A stretch of 52,186 nucleotides of DNA. Source: Yes71-27 sp040758635 (lineage in GTDB: Bacteria; Bacillota; Desulfotomaculia; Desulfotomaculales; Ammonificaceae). Both the position numbers and the translations under genes were made by a program. Shown here one piece after another: positions 8,286 through 16,978 of the stretch; position 1 is the first letter of the stretch, and every line of letters begins with the position of its first letter. The stretch is from assembly GCA_040758635.1 (NCBI GenBank), contig JBFLVI010000014.1, positions 1 through 52,186 on the forward strand, given 5' to 3'. Below the pieces are notes generated by a model. The model worked only from the letters and a program-made list of their open reading frames with translations, did not search any database and had not been told where the DNA came from.

Positions 8286-9746
8286 ATGTCCAAGTTCCCC
8301 AGGGCTAAAACCATTTTAGCTTTGTTTATCGTTATCTTCTTTTTGAGCCTGGTTACCGTTTTTTTTATCGCCGAGTTCCGGCTGGCAAAAAGGGTGATCT
8401 GTGAGTACGAAAACAGTTTACAGCAGATGACGCTGAACAAAATCCAGCTTTTCGTCAGTGATGTCCGGGTCTTCGCCGAAAATGCAGCCCGCAAGCTGGG
8501 GCGGGAGAGTGGTACAACCGAAAACCTGTTGAAAGACCTCGTTCGCCAGAACCCCGAGGTAACCGGCGTTTACCTGGTGGGAACCGATGGTTATCTCATT
8601 GCTTCGGCCGGTAATGGGAAAGGCTATCCCTATCAGCCTTCCCGGGCTTTTGAGAAGGCCCTGGCGGGAGAGGTATTTATTACCGGGGGAGAAGCGGGAC
8701 GAATCGAGGTTGGGGCCCCGGTCTATGACGCGGCGAAACAACTCCGGGGGGTCTTGATTATTGATTACGCGGTCGGTCCTTTTCTGCAGGAGTTGACTCA
8801 GGAGTTTTCGAATGATAATTACAGAATCGCTTTGCTGGATAGCGGGAATCGTCCGGTGGTATGGCCTTTCGACCGGGAAAAATTAGAAGGGTTTACCGCT
8901 TACCAGGACAAACTGTACGACCGCAATCTACGGTACAGCGTCAGTGCGGCCGGGGTCGAGCACACCTCCTGGCAAGCCTATTTTTTCTTAAAGGACAACA
9001 ACTTTGATGCCTACCGGGTTATCACGATTATGTTCTTACTTTTCGTGCTCTATTTCTGCGCTTACGAATTTCTTGTTGAGTTCTGGAAGACCAGCAGCAT
9101 CAATTCTTACTTTGAGGACGTCAACTTTACCATTTTCAATCACCTCAAGGAAGGCGTCATTATCTGCAACAAGTTGAACCGAATCGTCTTTGCCAATGAA
9201 GCGGCGTACAGGTTTTTTGCCGACCGAACGGCAAATTTGAGAGGCGCCGCACTGCCGGATATCCTCGGACCTGCAGGCACGCTGGTCAGCGGGGAGAGTA
9301 AAAAGATGATCTTAAAGGACGCCGACCGGATGTTGGAGATTGTTTATTCCCCGATATTCAAAGCCGGGAAAATGCTCGGCTCTCTCGCGGTGATCGGTTT
9401 AAGCAGCGACCAGGAAAGGGTTTGCGAGCATCTTCTCGCGAAACTGGTTGACGTCAGTTCCGACGGCCTGGTATTTGTGGACAAGAACCACCAGATAGCG
9501 ATGGCCAATATGATGGCCAGCTATTATCTCGGGCCGTTGGAAAAAGGCAGGCATTTAAGCGAGGTTGACTCCCGGCTGGCTGCGGCCGTATATAACAACA
9601 TCGGCTCGCGGTCGCTGGGCAGGGTTGAACTGGACTTGAGCGGGGTGATTTGCGAAATCGCTGCGGTCTACGATGACCACGGGCTTTATGTCGGGACGCT
9701 GGTGTTTCTGAAAAGCGCGGAGGGCGGTCTTCCCGAAGGGTTATGA
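8286..9746 (+). CDS. Membrane sensor with Cache and PAS domains but no kinase output
   Basis: 486 residues. A transmembrane helix (about 9-30) is followed by an extracytoplasmic Cache-type domain (VTGVYLVGTDGYLIASA, then VGAPVYDAAKQLRGVLIID). A second helix lies near 240-260, and two PAS-like regions follow (FNHLKEGVIICNKLNRIVFA near 290, VSSDGLVFVDKNHQIAMAN near 395). No HisKA, HATPase, GGDEF, EAL, HD-GYP or chemotaxis signalling domain follows. It starts 17 bases after the response regulator in the same operon. It may act as a signal-input partner for the kinase at 6060; this is inferred from the operon and the missing output domain. Confidence 0.75.
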   Translation: MSKFPRAKTILALFIVIFFLSLVTVFFIAEFRLAKRVICEYENSLQQMTLNKIQLFVSDVRVFAENAARKLGRESGTTENLLKDLVRQNPEVTGVYLVGTDGYLIASAGNGKGYPYQPSRAFEKALAGEVFITGGEAGRIEVGAPVYDAAKQLRGVLIIDYAVGPFLQELTQEFSNDNYRIALLDSGNRPVVWPFDREKLEGFTAYQDKLYDRNLRYSVSAAGVEHTSWQAYFFLKDNNFDAYRVITIMFLLFVLYFCAYEFLVEFWKTSSINSYFEDVNFTIFNHLKEGVIICNKLNRIVFANEAAYRFFADRTANLRGAALPDILGPAGTLVSGESKKMILKDADRMLEIVYSPIFKAGKMLGSLAVIGLSSDQERVCEHLLAKLVDVSSDGLVFVDKNHQIAMANMMASYYLGPLEKGRHLSEVDSRLAAAVYNNIGSRSLGRVELDLSGVICEIAAVYDDHGLYVGTLVFLKSAEGGLPEGL

Positions 9747-9858
9747 CGGGACGCCAGACAAAATTTGCTTCTGTTTTCTCCGCCGTGCGCAACCTGATGT
9801 TCGAAAAATCGGCGTTCTCAGGTGTTTATTGAGACAAATGCCGGGTCGGGTGCCGGGC

Positions 9859-9975
9859 TCAAAAGAACATCAGGACAAAAATGAGGATCAGGGCTGCCAG
9901 AGAAAGGGCGGCGTAATCCTCCACTTCTTCGGTTTCAAACAGGGCGTCCAGTTCTCCCAGGTCGCGTTCCGACAA
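9859..9975 (-). CDS. 38-residue single-span membrane protein paired with YeiH-type transporter 2
   Basis: The translation starts MSERDLGELDALFETEEVED and ends YAALSLAALILIFVLMFF. It has a strongly acidic N-terminus and a single C-terminal helix. The TTG start is chosen because GGGAGGGA lies 6 bases upstream. It lies about 290 bases after the second YeiH gene on the same strand, mirroring the 50-residue protein at 4038-4190. The two share layout (acidic head, one span) but little sequence. The function is unknown. Confidence 0.6.
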   Translation of the reverse strand: MSERDLGELDALFETEEVEDYAALSLAALILIFVLMFF

Positions 9976-9992
9976 AGAGATCCCTCCCTATA

Positions 9993-10262
9993 TTGGTTCG
10001 AAGTTGGGTTCAAAACTGACGGACCTTTCGGGTTCGTTCTACGTTCTACGTTGGGCTCAGGCCGATGGACCTCTGGGGTCCGTTCTAAGTTTAACCGTTA
10101 CACCGCTCGAACCGTCACACCGCTAGGCGTCGCACCGTTATACCGTTACACCGATTCAAGGTTCTAAATTTAGATTCTACCTCTTTCTTCTGAATTCTGG
10201 GTTCTGAATTCTGAATTCCAAATTTTAAAGTTCAAGGTTCAAATTCGACGTTCAACGCTACA
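9993..10262. repeat. Heptad-phased intergenic repeat region
   Basis: About 270 bases without a gene. The sequence is built from degenerate 7-base phrases, for example GTTCTAC twice in tandem near 10037 and TCTGAAT/TCTGGGT near 10198-10222, and a run of ACCG-containing phrases at about 10097-10160. The minus strand between about 10018 and 10090 resembles the plus strand at 22508-22600. Confidence 0.65.
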
Positions 10263-10267
10263 TAAGG

Positions 10268-11380
10268 TTAAGGGTGGATGAGAACCGTTACCACCACCAG
10301 TGCTGCCCCGGCCTTCAGCAAGGCGACGATGGCGCCGATCAACAACGGCTTGCCCCCGGCTTTGCGCAGCTCGTTAAACGAAATCTGCATCCCGAGCCCG
10401 GCAAGGCCGATGGCGAAAAACCAGCTGTACAGGTTGCGGATAAAAAGCAATTCCCGCGAAGGGGGATCCGTGGGGCCCAGCAGTCCAAAGGAGGTGAGGA
10501 AAACCATGGCCAGGAAACCCAGCACGAAGATGGGAAACCTGCTCCAAAACCCGGTCTTGATGTTGTATTCGTCCACCTGCTCGCGGCTGCTGTAAAGGAT
10601 CGCGATCACGAGCACTACAAAGGGTAAGAACAACACCCGGGCCAAGTTAAAGATTTGGCCGGTTTTAAGGCTCACGGAGGGGTGGACTGCGGTACCGGGA
10701 TCGAAGGCCAGCGCGGCGGCCAGTACCTGGCCGGTGTTCAGGATGGCGGTGCCGGCCCAGGCGCCGAACTGGTGGGGGCTCAGGCCCAGCAGGGTTCCGA
10801 TGGCCGGAAAGGTGAACAGAGAAACAACACCAAAGGAAAGAACCGTCGCGATGGAGTAAACCACCTCGGTGGTCCTGGCGCGAACGGCGGGCGCCGTTGC
10901 CACCACGGCCGATACACCACAGATTGACAGGCCTGCCGCCAGCACGGAGGCCGAAGCGGGGTCCATGCCGAGCTTCTGGCCCAGCCACAGGGTGAACAGT
11001 AGGGTGGCGAAGACAAAGGCCAGGATAATCGTTACCGCGTTTATCCCGAGATTGGCGAGTTCCGTGATGCTGTACAGGGACCCGAGGAAGATAACCCCCA
11101 CCTTTATGAAGAGGCGGGAGGTTCTGATACCGGGTAATACCCAGTTGGGGATGCTTACGGTATTCCTGATGAGCATTCCGACTATGATGCAGATGAGGAT
11201 GTAGTTGAGGTGCAATGTGTCAAGCGTCCACTTCTTTACCACGGGATCGGAAGCCAGGTAAGTCTCCACCCCGCGCCACCAGGGAAAACCAAAAGCGGCA
11301 CCGCCCCTGGCAAAGATGGCAATGGCCACCATTATAACAATGCCGGGAATGAATTTAAAGATATTGCTCCACCAACCCAA
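10268..11380 (-). CDS. YeiH/UPF0324-family putative anion (sulfate) exporter
   Basis: 370 residues, a normal length for the family. There are about ten hydrophobic spans. Family signatures include VGMLIRNT, GVIFLGSLYSI, GLSICGVSAVVATAPAVRAR near residue 150, and the ending FAIGLAGLGMQISFNELRKAG. It is a divergent paralog of the longer protein at 4220-5686. The two transporters bracket the two-component system and both are encoded on the minus strand. The substrate is not determinable; sulfate, sulfite or another oxyanion would fit family naming but is unproven. Confidence 0.88.
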   Translation of the reverse strand: MGWWSNIFKFIPGIVIMVAIAIFARGGAAFGFPWWRGVETYLASDPVVKKWTLDTLHLNYILICIIVGMLIRNTVSIPNWVLPGIRTSRLFIKVGVIFLGSLYSITELANLGINAVTIILAFVFATLLFTLWLGQKLGMDPASASVLAAGLSICGVSAVVATAPAVRARTTEVVYSIATVLSFGVVSLFTFPAIGTLLGLSPHQFGAWAGTAILNTGQVLAAALAFDPGTAVHPSVSLKTGQIFNLARVLFLPFVVLVIAILYSSREQVDEYNIKTGFWSRFPIFVLGFLAMVFLTSFGLLGPTDPPSRELLFIRNLYSWFFAIGLAGLGMQISFNELRKAGGKPLLIGAIVALLKAGAALVVVTVLIHP

Positions 11381-11810
11381 TCTTTCTACCTCGCCATAAG
11401 TAATCCTGCCCTGAGGCCACCGATTCCATTATAAATCCTTGCCAAAGACCTGCCAGGATTCGTTAGTAGAAGGGGGGAAATACCGCCGGACTAGCGCCCC
11501 GCTGTATTTTCTTCTACATGGATACATTCGCCGGAGCGCGCCGGTTTCCTCCTGAACGGAAAATCGTTCGACATCCGGTGGCACGGCTCGCTTTATCCCT
11601 TCAACATTGCTCGAAGTTCGACATTACTCGTCGGTTAAAGCTTCCGATCCGTTTGAAATGCTAAATCTTATTAGAGTCGACGGCCATTTTTGCTCTCCTC
11701 GCCTGTTGGTTTCGGGTAAAAATTTTTGTGCTCGGAGGCGCCAGGATATGGTGGTCCGCTGGAGGGCCTTTGCCGAGCATCGGAAACAAGCTCCCTGCAG
11801 GTGGCAACGG
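11381..11810. other. Intergenic region with no recognisable gene
   Basis: About 430 bases between two minus-strand genes. It presumably holds the promoter of YeiH transporter 2. I see no convincing coding sequence, RNA motif or strong terminator. Short open frames on both strands lack ribosome binding sites and protein-like composition. Confidence 0.5.
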
Positions 11811-12524
11811 TCAATCCTTTCGTCCCGAATACCGGAAGTGGTGCGTAATCTTGCTCGGCCAGCGTAAAAGGTAATCGCCCTCGCGGGCATGGGGGCCGGC
11901 GTTGTGAATCAGCAGCGGCACGCCGTCGGCGCGGCGCTTATCGGAAATGATCCCGATGTGCTCGTACGGCGGGCCAAAGACCACGATGTCCCCCGGCTGC
12001 CATTCGACCAGATTTTCCCTATCCCCGGGTTTCACGGTGGTGGTGAGTTCCCCGGCGTGGCGCCGGAAAAAGACGACCAGGTTGGACACCCGGCGGAAGT
12101 CGATGTTCGGGTCGGGGTGCCTTCCGGTTGCCCCATAGGCTGCTGGCACCCGCCTGATGTCCTCGTCCACCATTTCCTTCAAGTCGTAGCCGGCTTCACG
12201 GAACGCCCGCCAGACGACGTCGGTGCAGGCACCCCGCCCCTCCGGCGGGTAGCCGCCGGCATAGTAGCTTGCATCATAGCGGGTACGGCGCTCCGCTTCC
12301 CGGCGCGCCCCCGCAACGAAGTCCAGAGCGTCAGGGACGCCGTTCTCGTTTGCGTCGTGGTCTTCTACCGCCAGCGGGACCTCCAAGGGCGGTTGGAGCC
12401 AGGTTTCCGGCGGCAGCCAGGGGTAGCCAAGCCAGCAAAGAAGCTGGCTCCGGAAAACGATTGCCCCGGCTAAAACCACGGTTAAGGTTAATAGAAGATT
12501 GGCGTGACGGCGAAGAAGAGGCAA
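11811..12524 (-). CDS. DUF1287-family secreted protein, NlpC/P60-like fold
   Basis: 237 residues. An N-terminal hydrophobic segment (about 10-30) implies export or membrane anchoring. The central region carries the DUF1287 features RYDASYYAGGYPPEGRGACTD near residue 80-100, with a candidate nucleophilic Cys, plus DIRRVPAAYGATGRHPDPNI and a late PYEHIGIISDKR with the candidate catalytic His. The layout fits a cell-wall-associated cysteine hydrolase or amidase; activity is inferred. The TTG start at 12524 follows GGAGG at a spacing of about 10. Confidence 0.75.
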   Translation of the reverse strand: MPLLRRHANLLLTLTVVLAGAIVFRSQLLCWLGYPWLPPETWLQPPLEVPLAVEDHDANENGVPDALDFVAGARREAERRTRYDASYYAGGYPPEGRGACTDVVWRAFREAGYDLKEMVDEDIRRVPAAYGATGRHPDPNIDFRRVSNLVVFFRRHAGELTTTVKPGDRENLVEWQPGDIVVFGPPYEHIGIISDKRRADGVPLLIHNAGPHAREGDYLLRWPSKITHHFRYSGRKD

Positions 12525-12727
12525 TGACCGGGAACCTCCTTAATTAAACGCACATGGTTCCTTAAATTAAAGGTCCACCGCCCACCTTCCTGCCGTATCC
12601 TGTGTCTCCGGCAAGAAAATTGCCCGGCGATCTCCATTAACCTAACCCGGGGCGCAGAGAATACCGGCAAGTAAAGGTTTTTCGTGTGGTTTGCGCACAA
12701 CCACCGCTTATAAAAAATCGGCACGTT

Positions 12728-13243
12728 TTAACTGTTTTTGCGTCCGGCCAAGCGTTCCTGGATTGCCGTTACCATTCCCAGGGGATCAGCCGGTGAGAGG
12801 TAGTAAATGCCTTTTGCGGTCTTAAGTTGCACCATTTTATTCCAGCGGGAGGCGTAAACCCTGGCCGTGCTTCCATCCTTCGGGATCAGAAGGCCGAAAT
12901 ACCCGAAAAGCCCGGCGGACCCGAATAATCTAAAAGGGGAAAACTCCACCCGATCAACGAACCGGACTTCCTCGATCTGTTCGTAGCGAAGAGCGATAGT
13001 AAAGATACCGCGCTGGATGACTATTTTTGTATCGGTTAAAAAATAACCCCACGGTGAAAGAAAAAGTGTCGTCAGCCAAAGAAGCCAGAAAAAGAGGAGT
13101 AATAAATCAGGGAGGCATGAAGCAGCCCGTTCCTCACTCGCCAAAAACTTCAACACAGACACCACGGTTAAGGCCAGGGATGCCAAAATTGTTGTCATCC
13201 AGGACCATAAATCGTATGGTGCCAGCTCAAATCGTTTACGCAA
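12728..13243 (-). CDS. PH-like domain membrane protein
   Basis: 171 residues. Two hydrophobic spans (about 14-32 and 46-66) precede a PH-like domain containing FLTDTKIVIQRGIFTIALRY, GSAGLFGYFGLLIPKDGSTA and YYLSPADPLGMVTAI. The same domain forms the C-terminal half of the ABC fusion at 1651-2781, so these are paralogs about 10 kb apart. Bacterial PH-like proteins of this kind are usually uncharacterised membrane proteins. The TTG start is supported only by a weak AAGGAT upstream. Confidence 0.65.
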   Translation of the reverse strand: MRKRFELAPYDLWSWMTTILASLALTVVSVLKFLASEERAASCLPDLLLLFFWLLWLTTLFLSPWGYFLTDTKIVIQRGIFTIALRYEQIEEVRFVDRVEFSPFRLFGSAGLFGYFGLLIPKDGSTARVYASRWNKMVQLKTAKGIYYLSPADPLGMVTAIQERLAGRKNS

Positions 13244-13368
13244 AGCTTTCTATCCTTAATTCGTCTCGTAATGATTATTTTTAGTTTTCGACCCAACCTT
13301 TTTGTACATCCACCGGGAACATTCCAACTAACATTGTAAAAAAGCTCCCCTTTTTGTCCACCCTTTGT

Positions 13369-13466
13369 GTCTGAAAACTACGAAACGACGTCTAAAAACT
13401 ACAAAACCGTGTCTGAAAACTACAAAACGGCGTCTGAAAGTTACAAAATTATGCCTGAGAACTGGT
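13369..13466. repeat. 21-base tandem repeat, four and a half units
   Basis: Units begin at 13369, 13390, 13411, 13432 and (partial) 13453. A representative unit starts GTCTGAAAACTACAAAAC. The units differ at a few positions. Since 21 is three times 7, the array fits the heptad phasing of other intergenic regions here. Confidence 0.85.
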
Positions 13467-13544
13467 AGCTTGCTTGCTTATTGATTAAACGAAAGGATTA
13501 CTGTAACCGGGCCTGGATGAGTTAAAGGTCGGTTCTTTAGCGAC

Positions 13545-13572
13545 ATAAAAGGGCAGCCTTCCAGAGGCTGCC
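13545..13572 (-). terminator. Terminator downstream of the protease gene
   Basis: A stem GGCAGCCT/AGGCTGCC (13552-13572) with a 5-base loop is followed on the minus strand by CTTTTATG. It lies about 60 bases beyond the protease stop codon. Confidence 0.6.
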
Positions 13573-13629
13573 TGACGAGTATACTTCAGGAGACCTTTTA
13601 GAAGCAGATTTGTTTCAACAGCAGTCACT

Positions 13630-15408
13630 TTAAACCGTTATTGAATTGCTCGTCTCCACGTTGGCTGCGGGGTCATAGGTATAGCCCTCAAGCGTAACGT
13701 CGTCCACGGTGAAGGTGAACGTCCCGGCCGCATTCAGGACGGTATCCGAGGTCAGGGCCACCTGACCGAGGGTGTTGGTGACGCCCGTGTCCAGGTCGGC
13801 CGTCAGGCCGCTCCAGTGGCCGGAGACCGTAGCTCCGGTGACCGGGTTGCCGTCCTGATCCACTACTGTTACGAGTGCTGTGGCGTAGGTATAGTAGTAC
13901 CGCCCTCTTGTAGGTAGTGGTGCTCATCGTGATGTCGGCGATGGACACGCTGTTCGCCGGCGCCGCGGGAGTCGTGAACGAGTAGAAGAGCCCGCCGTTG
14001 TTGTCCGTGGTCAGGTTGCCGGCGGCGTCGGCGGACTGCACCTCAAAATAGTAGGCGGTCTCCGGCGACAGCCCCGTCAGAGTGACCGAGTGCGTCGTGG
14101 TGAGCGTGGTGTCGGTGACGGTGCTGCCGAGTGCGGTGGTGGTGCCGTAGTTGACCACGCTGGTGGCGGGTTCGTCGGTCACCCAGGTGATTGTGGCCGT
14201 GGTGGCCGTAGTGCTGGCGGCTACAGACGAGATCACCGGGGGCGTGGTGTCCGGCACCAGGTTCGGCGCCGCTTCGTCGGCGTCAACCAGGCCGTAACCG
14301 TAATAGCGGTCCACACCGGCGACCCCCAAGTCGTCGTCGGTGTTCTGCAGAAGCGATCTGATCTCCAAGTTGGTATAGCTGGGATAGGTTGCCATCGCCA
14401 GCGCCGCCGTCCCCGAGACGTGCGGGCAGGCCATCGAGGTGCCGTTCAGGGTGCCGTAGTTCAGCCCGTAGGTGGAAGTAAGCGTGACCGTGTAGGTCGG
14501 CAGAGTCGAGTAGATGGCCACGCCGGGGGCGGCCAGTTCCACTTCCGGCCCGGCGCTCGAGAAGGTGGCGAAGGCGTCGTTGGAATCGGTGGCCGAGACC
14601 GCAATCACCGAGCTGTAGCGAGCAGGATAATTTACGGTGCTGTTATTACCTCTGGGCGGACCGGAGTTCCCCGCAGCAGCGACCAGAAGTACGCCCGCGG
14701 CGTAAGCGTTGTTGCAGGCAGCTTCAAGGGTAAGGCTCGGTAGCGAGGACCCCAGACTCATCGAGACGATGTCCATCCCGTTGGCGACTGCCAGTCGATC
14801 CCGGCAACGACGTCGCTCAGCAGGCCGCTGCCTGAGGCGCCCAGGGCCTTCACCGCGTAAAGGGAAGCCCCCGGCGCCACACCGACGATGCCTGCGCCGT
14901 CAGCCTCCGCGGCGATAATCCCGGCGCAGTGGGTGCCGTGTCCGTTGTCGTCCAGCGGGTCCAGGTCATCGTTTACGTAGTCGATGCCGCCTTTGTAATT
15001 GGCGTCGAGGTCCGGGTGGGTATAGTCAATCCCGGTGTCGATCACGCAGACCCTGATGCCGGTGCCCAGGTTGTACGGTTGTACCAGTTTCGCGTCAATC
15101 CGGTCTATCCCCCACGGAACGGTGTCGCCCAGGGCTTTAACCTCTATGTCGGGTTCAACGTAGGCCACGCCGGGGTGCTTTGCCAGCTTGGCCAAAACGG
15201 CTTCCGGCACCTCGGCCGCCACAGCGCTGACCACCCGGTACTTGTGCTTGACTTTTCCGCCCATACCCTCAACAAGCTGCTGATCCACCTTTTGCTTGAA
15301 GCCGATCAGGACCTTGGCCTTTGCCGGCGCCGCGTTTGCGGTCGGAAGCGCGGGGGCCAGGAACAGGGCGAGAAACAGAAAAACGAGAAATTTAGCCAAA
15401 GTCTTCAT
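13630..15408 (-). pseudogene. Subtilisin-like (S8) secreted protease with two frameshifts
   Basis: The true start is the ATG at 15408 (SD GGAAGGG), giving a signal peptide MKTLAKFLVFLFLALFLAPA. Domains in order are an inhibitor-I9-like propeptide, an S8 catalytic domain, a fibronectin-III-like domain (TTATITWVTDEPATSVVNYG) and an Ig-like domain (VDQDGNPVTGATVSGHW). All triad residues are present: Asp in VIDTGIDYTHPDL, His in NGHGTHCAGI, Ser in NGTSMACPHVSG. The frame breaks near 14791 (GACTGGCAG where GACTGGGCAG would restore DWAVANGMD) and again near 13900 (one base missing, restoring AVYYYTYAT). Each needs one inserted base, so either the gene is recently dead or the two sites are sequencing errors. 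Confidence 0.85.
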
Positions 15409-15819
15409 TTCAACCCTTCCCCCGTGGTTAAAAATAAAGAAGCTTCCCCAATCCTCCTGGTGCGACCTTTTCCGCCGGATGAACAGACTAGAACCCATCG
15501 TTGCTGTCTGGACCACTCCCTCTGCTTCGTCTTCGTCCATTCCTTGCGAAGGTATTCACCAGCATTTCAAGAAAATCCTGCCAGAAGTGAGCAAGAGTCT
15601 GAATTTTTTGACGGCATTGAATTGATGGTCGCTTTTCATCCGGCTTGCAAAACAGCATTTACGCACAGGTGGAGGTGGGTGGAAGTTATCCGAACGGGCT
15701 GGAGGGCACTATTTCCGGAGGCGGCGGGGCAAATTAAGAACAGGCGCGCCGTCGTACCGGAGCGCCGGCAGATCCGGCCGAGTTGAGGAGCGCACGGCTT
15801 TTAGAGGCAGGGTGGTTCT

Positions 15820-16119
15820 ATGGCCGTAGAAGGGGAAAAACCGGCCCGGCAGTTGCTGACCCGGAAAATCGAAGAGCTGAGCGTGGCGATGGAAAAGATG
15901 AGGCTGGCGGAGTACGTCCGGCTTTTGGAGCGGCCCTGGCGGTTGATGTACATCAACCTGATCGCCGGCATCGCGCGCGGGGTTGGGATCGCCATCGGGT
16001 TCACCATCTTGGGAACGGTGCTTGCTTACGTTTTGCGCAGCCTGGTGGCGGCGAACCTGCCGGGGATCGGGAGGTTCATTGCGGAAGTGGTAAGGATGGT
16101 GGAACTGCATTTGTATTAA
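15820..16119 (+). CDS. Small DUF5665-like membrane protein
   Basis: 99 residues. The N-terminus is amphipathic and helical (PARQLLTRKIEELSVAMEKM), followed by RPWRLMYINLIAGIARGVGI, one long hydrophobic span to about residue 78, and a C-terminal amphipathic helix. The pattern matches small clostridial proteins annotated as DUF5665. The ATG at 15820 is weakly supported by AGGGTGG. It lies 19 bases before the YteA-like gene and may share its transcript. The function is unknown. Confidence 0.65.
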   Translation: MAVEGEKPARQLLTRKIEELSVAMEKMRLAEYVRLLERPWRLMYINLIAGIARGVGIAIGFTILGTVLAYVLRSLVAANLPGIGRFIAEVVRMVELHLY

Positions 16120-16138
16120 TTAAGGGGGGCGTGATTGC

Positions 16139-16747
16139 ATGGACGCAAACAGGCAGGATCATTTTCGGCACCGGCTGCTAAAGGAGCGGGACGAGTTGAA
16201 GCGCCAGATTAAAAGCATTACGGAGACCGGCCTGAAGATGCCGCTGCGGGAGACGACCGGTGAAATCTCGCTTTACGACAACCACCCCGCGGACGTGGCG
16301 AGCGAGGTTTTCGAGCGTTCCAAGGACCTGGCTTTGAAGGAGGACGCCGAGCTGAAGCTCAGGGCGATCGAGGATGCCTTGGCCAAGATGGAATCCGGGC
16401 GCTACGGATACTGCGACCTTTGCGGGGCTCCGATCCCACCGGAGAGACTGGCGGCGGTCCCCTACACCACAATGTGCCAGCGCTGCAAGGGAAAGCAGGA
16501 GGAGCAGGAGGGCAAGCGGGCGCGGCCGGTGGAGGAAGAGGCGCTGCAGAACCCCTGGGCACGTGCCGAAGATGAAAGTATAATGTACGACAGAGAAGAT
16601 GCGTGGCAGGACGTGGCTCAGCACAGCCTGTCCACAGAAACCGAGCCGGTGGAAGGGGAGGATCGCGGTGGGGTGGTGGATGTGGACCAGATTCCGTACT
16701 ACAAAGAAAACGGCGTAAACTACCGCGGCTACCGGACGAAAAGATAG
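16139..16747 (+). CDS. YteA-like TraR/DksA zinc-finger protein
   Basis: 202 residues. A helical N-terminus (DHFRHRLLKERDELKRQIKS) precedes an acidic, DNHPAD-containing linker and a C4 zinc finger YCDLCGAPIPPERL...MCQRCKG at about residues 96-120. The C-terminal extension ends in NGVNYRGYRTKR. This is the arrangement of the Bacillus YteA (sporulation-associated) subgroup of DksA-like proteins. All four cysteines are intact. A regulatory role at RNA polymerase is family-based inference. Confidence 0.85.
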   Translation: MDANRQDHFRHRLLKERDELKRQIKSITETGLKMPLRETTGEISLYDNHPADVASEVFERSKDLALKEDAELKLRAIEDALAKMESGRYGYCDLCGAPIPPERLAAVPYTTMCQRCKGKQEEQEGKRARPVEEEALQNPWARAEDESIMYDREDAWQDVAQHSLSTETEPVEGEDRGGVVDVDQIPYYKENGVNYRGYRTKR

Positions 16748-16978
16748 GGTTGCGTCGGCGTACCGTTCAAAGGGAGGTTTTTTTCGTAACGGGGAGGATT
16801 TTGCGGTAGCGGCGCGAATAATTCAATCTTAAACGCCGTAACGAAGTCTTGTGAAGTCCAGTCCGTGAAACGCGGGTCTCATAGTTTTTGAATCGCGGCT
16901 CGGCGGGAGAACCGGGGGCGCGGAATTTGAAGTTGGCAGGCGGAGTGCTCAGTGGTTCCACGGGATCGGGGAGATATG

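Noticed and set aside
11607..11867. 86-codon plus-strand frame in the gap before the DUF1287 gene
   Set aside because: It overlaps the DUF1287 gene antisense, lacks a ribosome binding site, and both strands are open there by chance.
13369..13466. Tandem 21-base repeats considered as a CRISPR array
   Set aside because: The units are directly adjacent with no unique spacers of 30-40 bases, and no cas gene is nearby.
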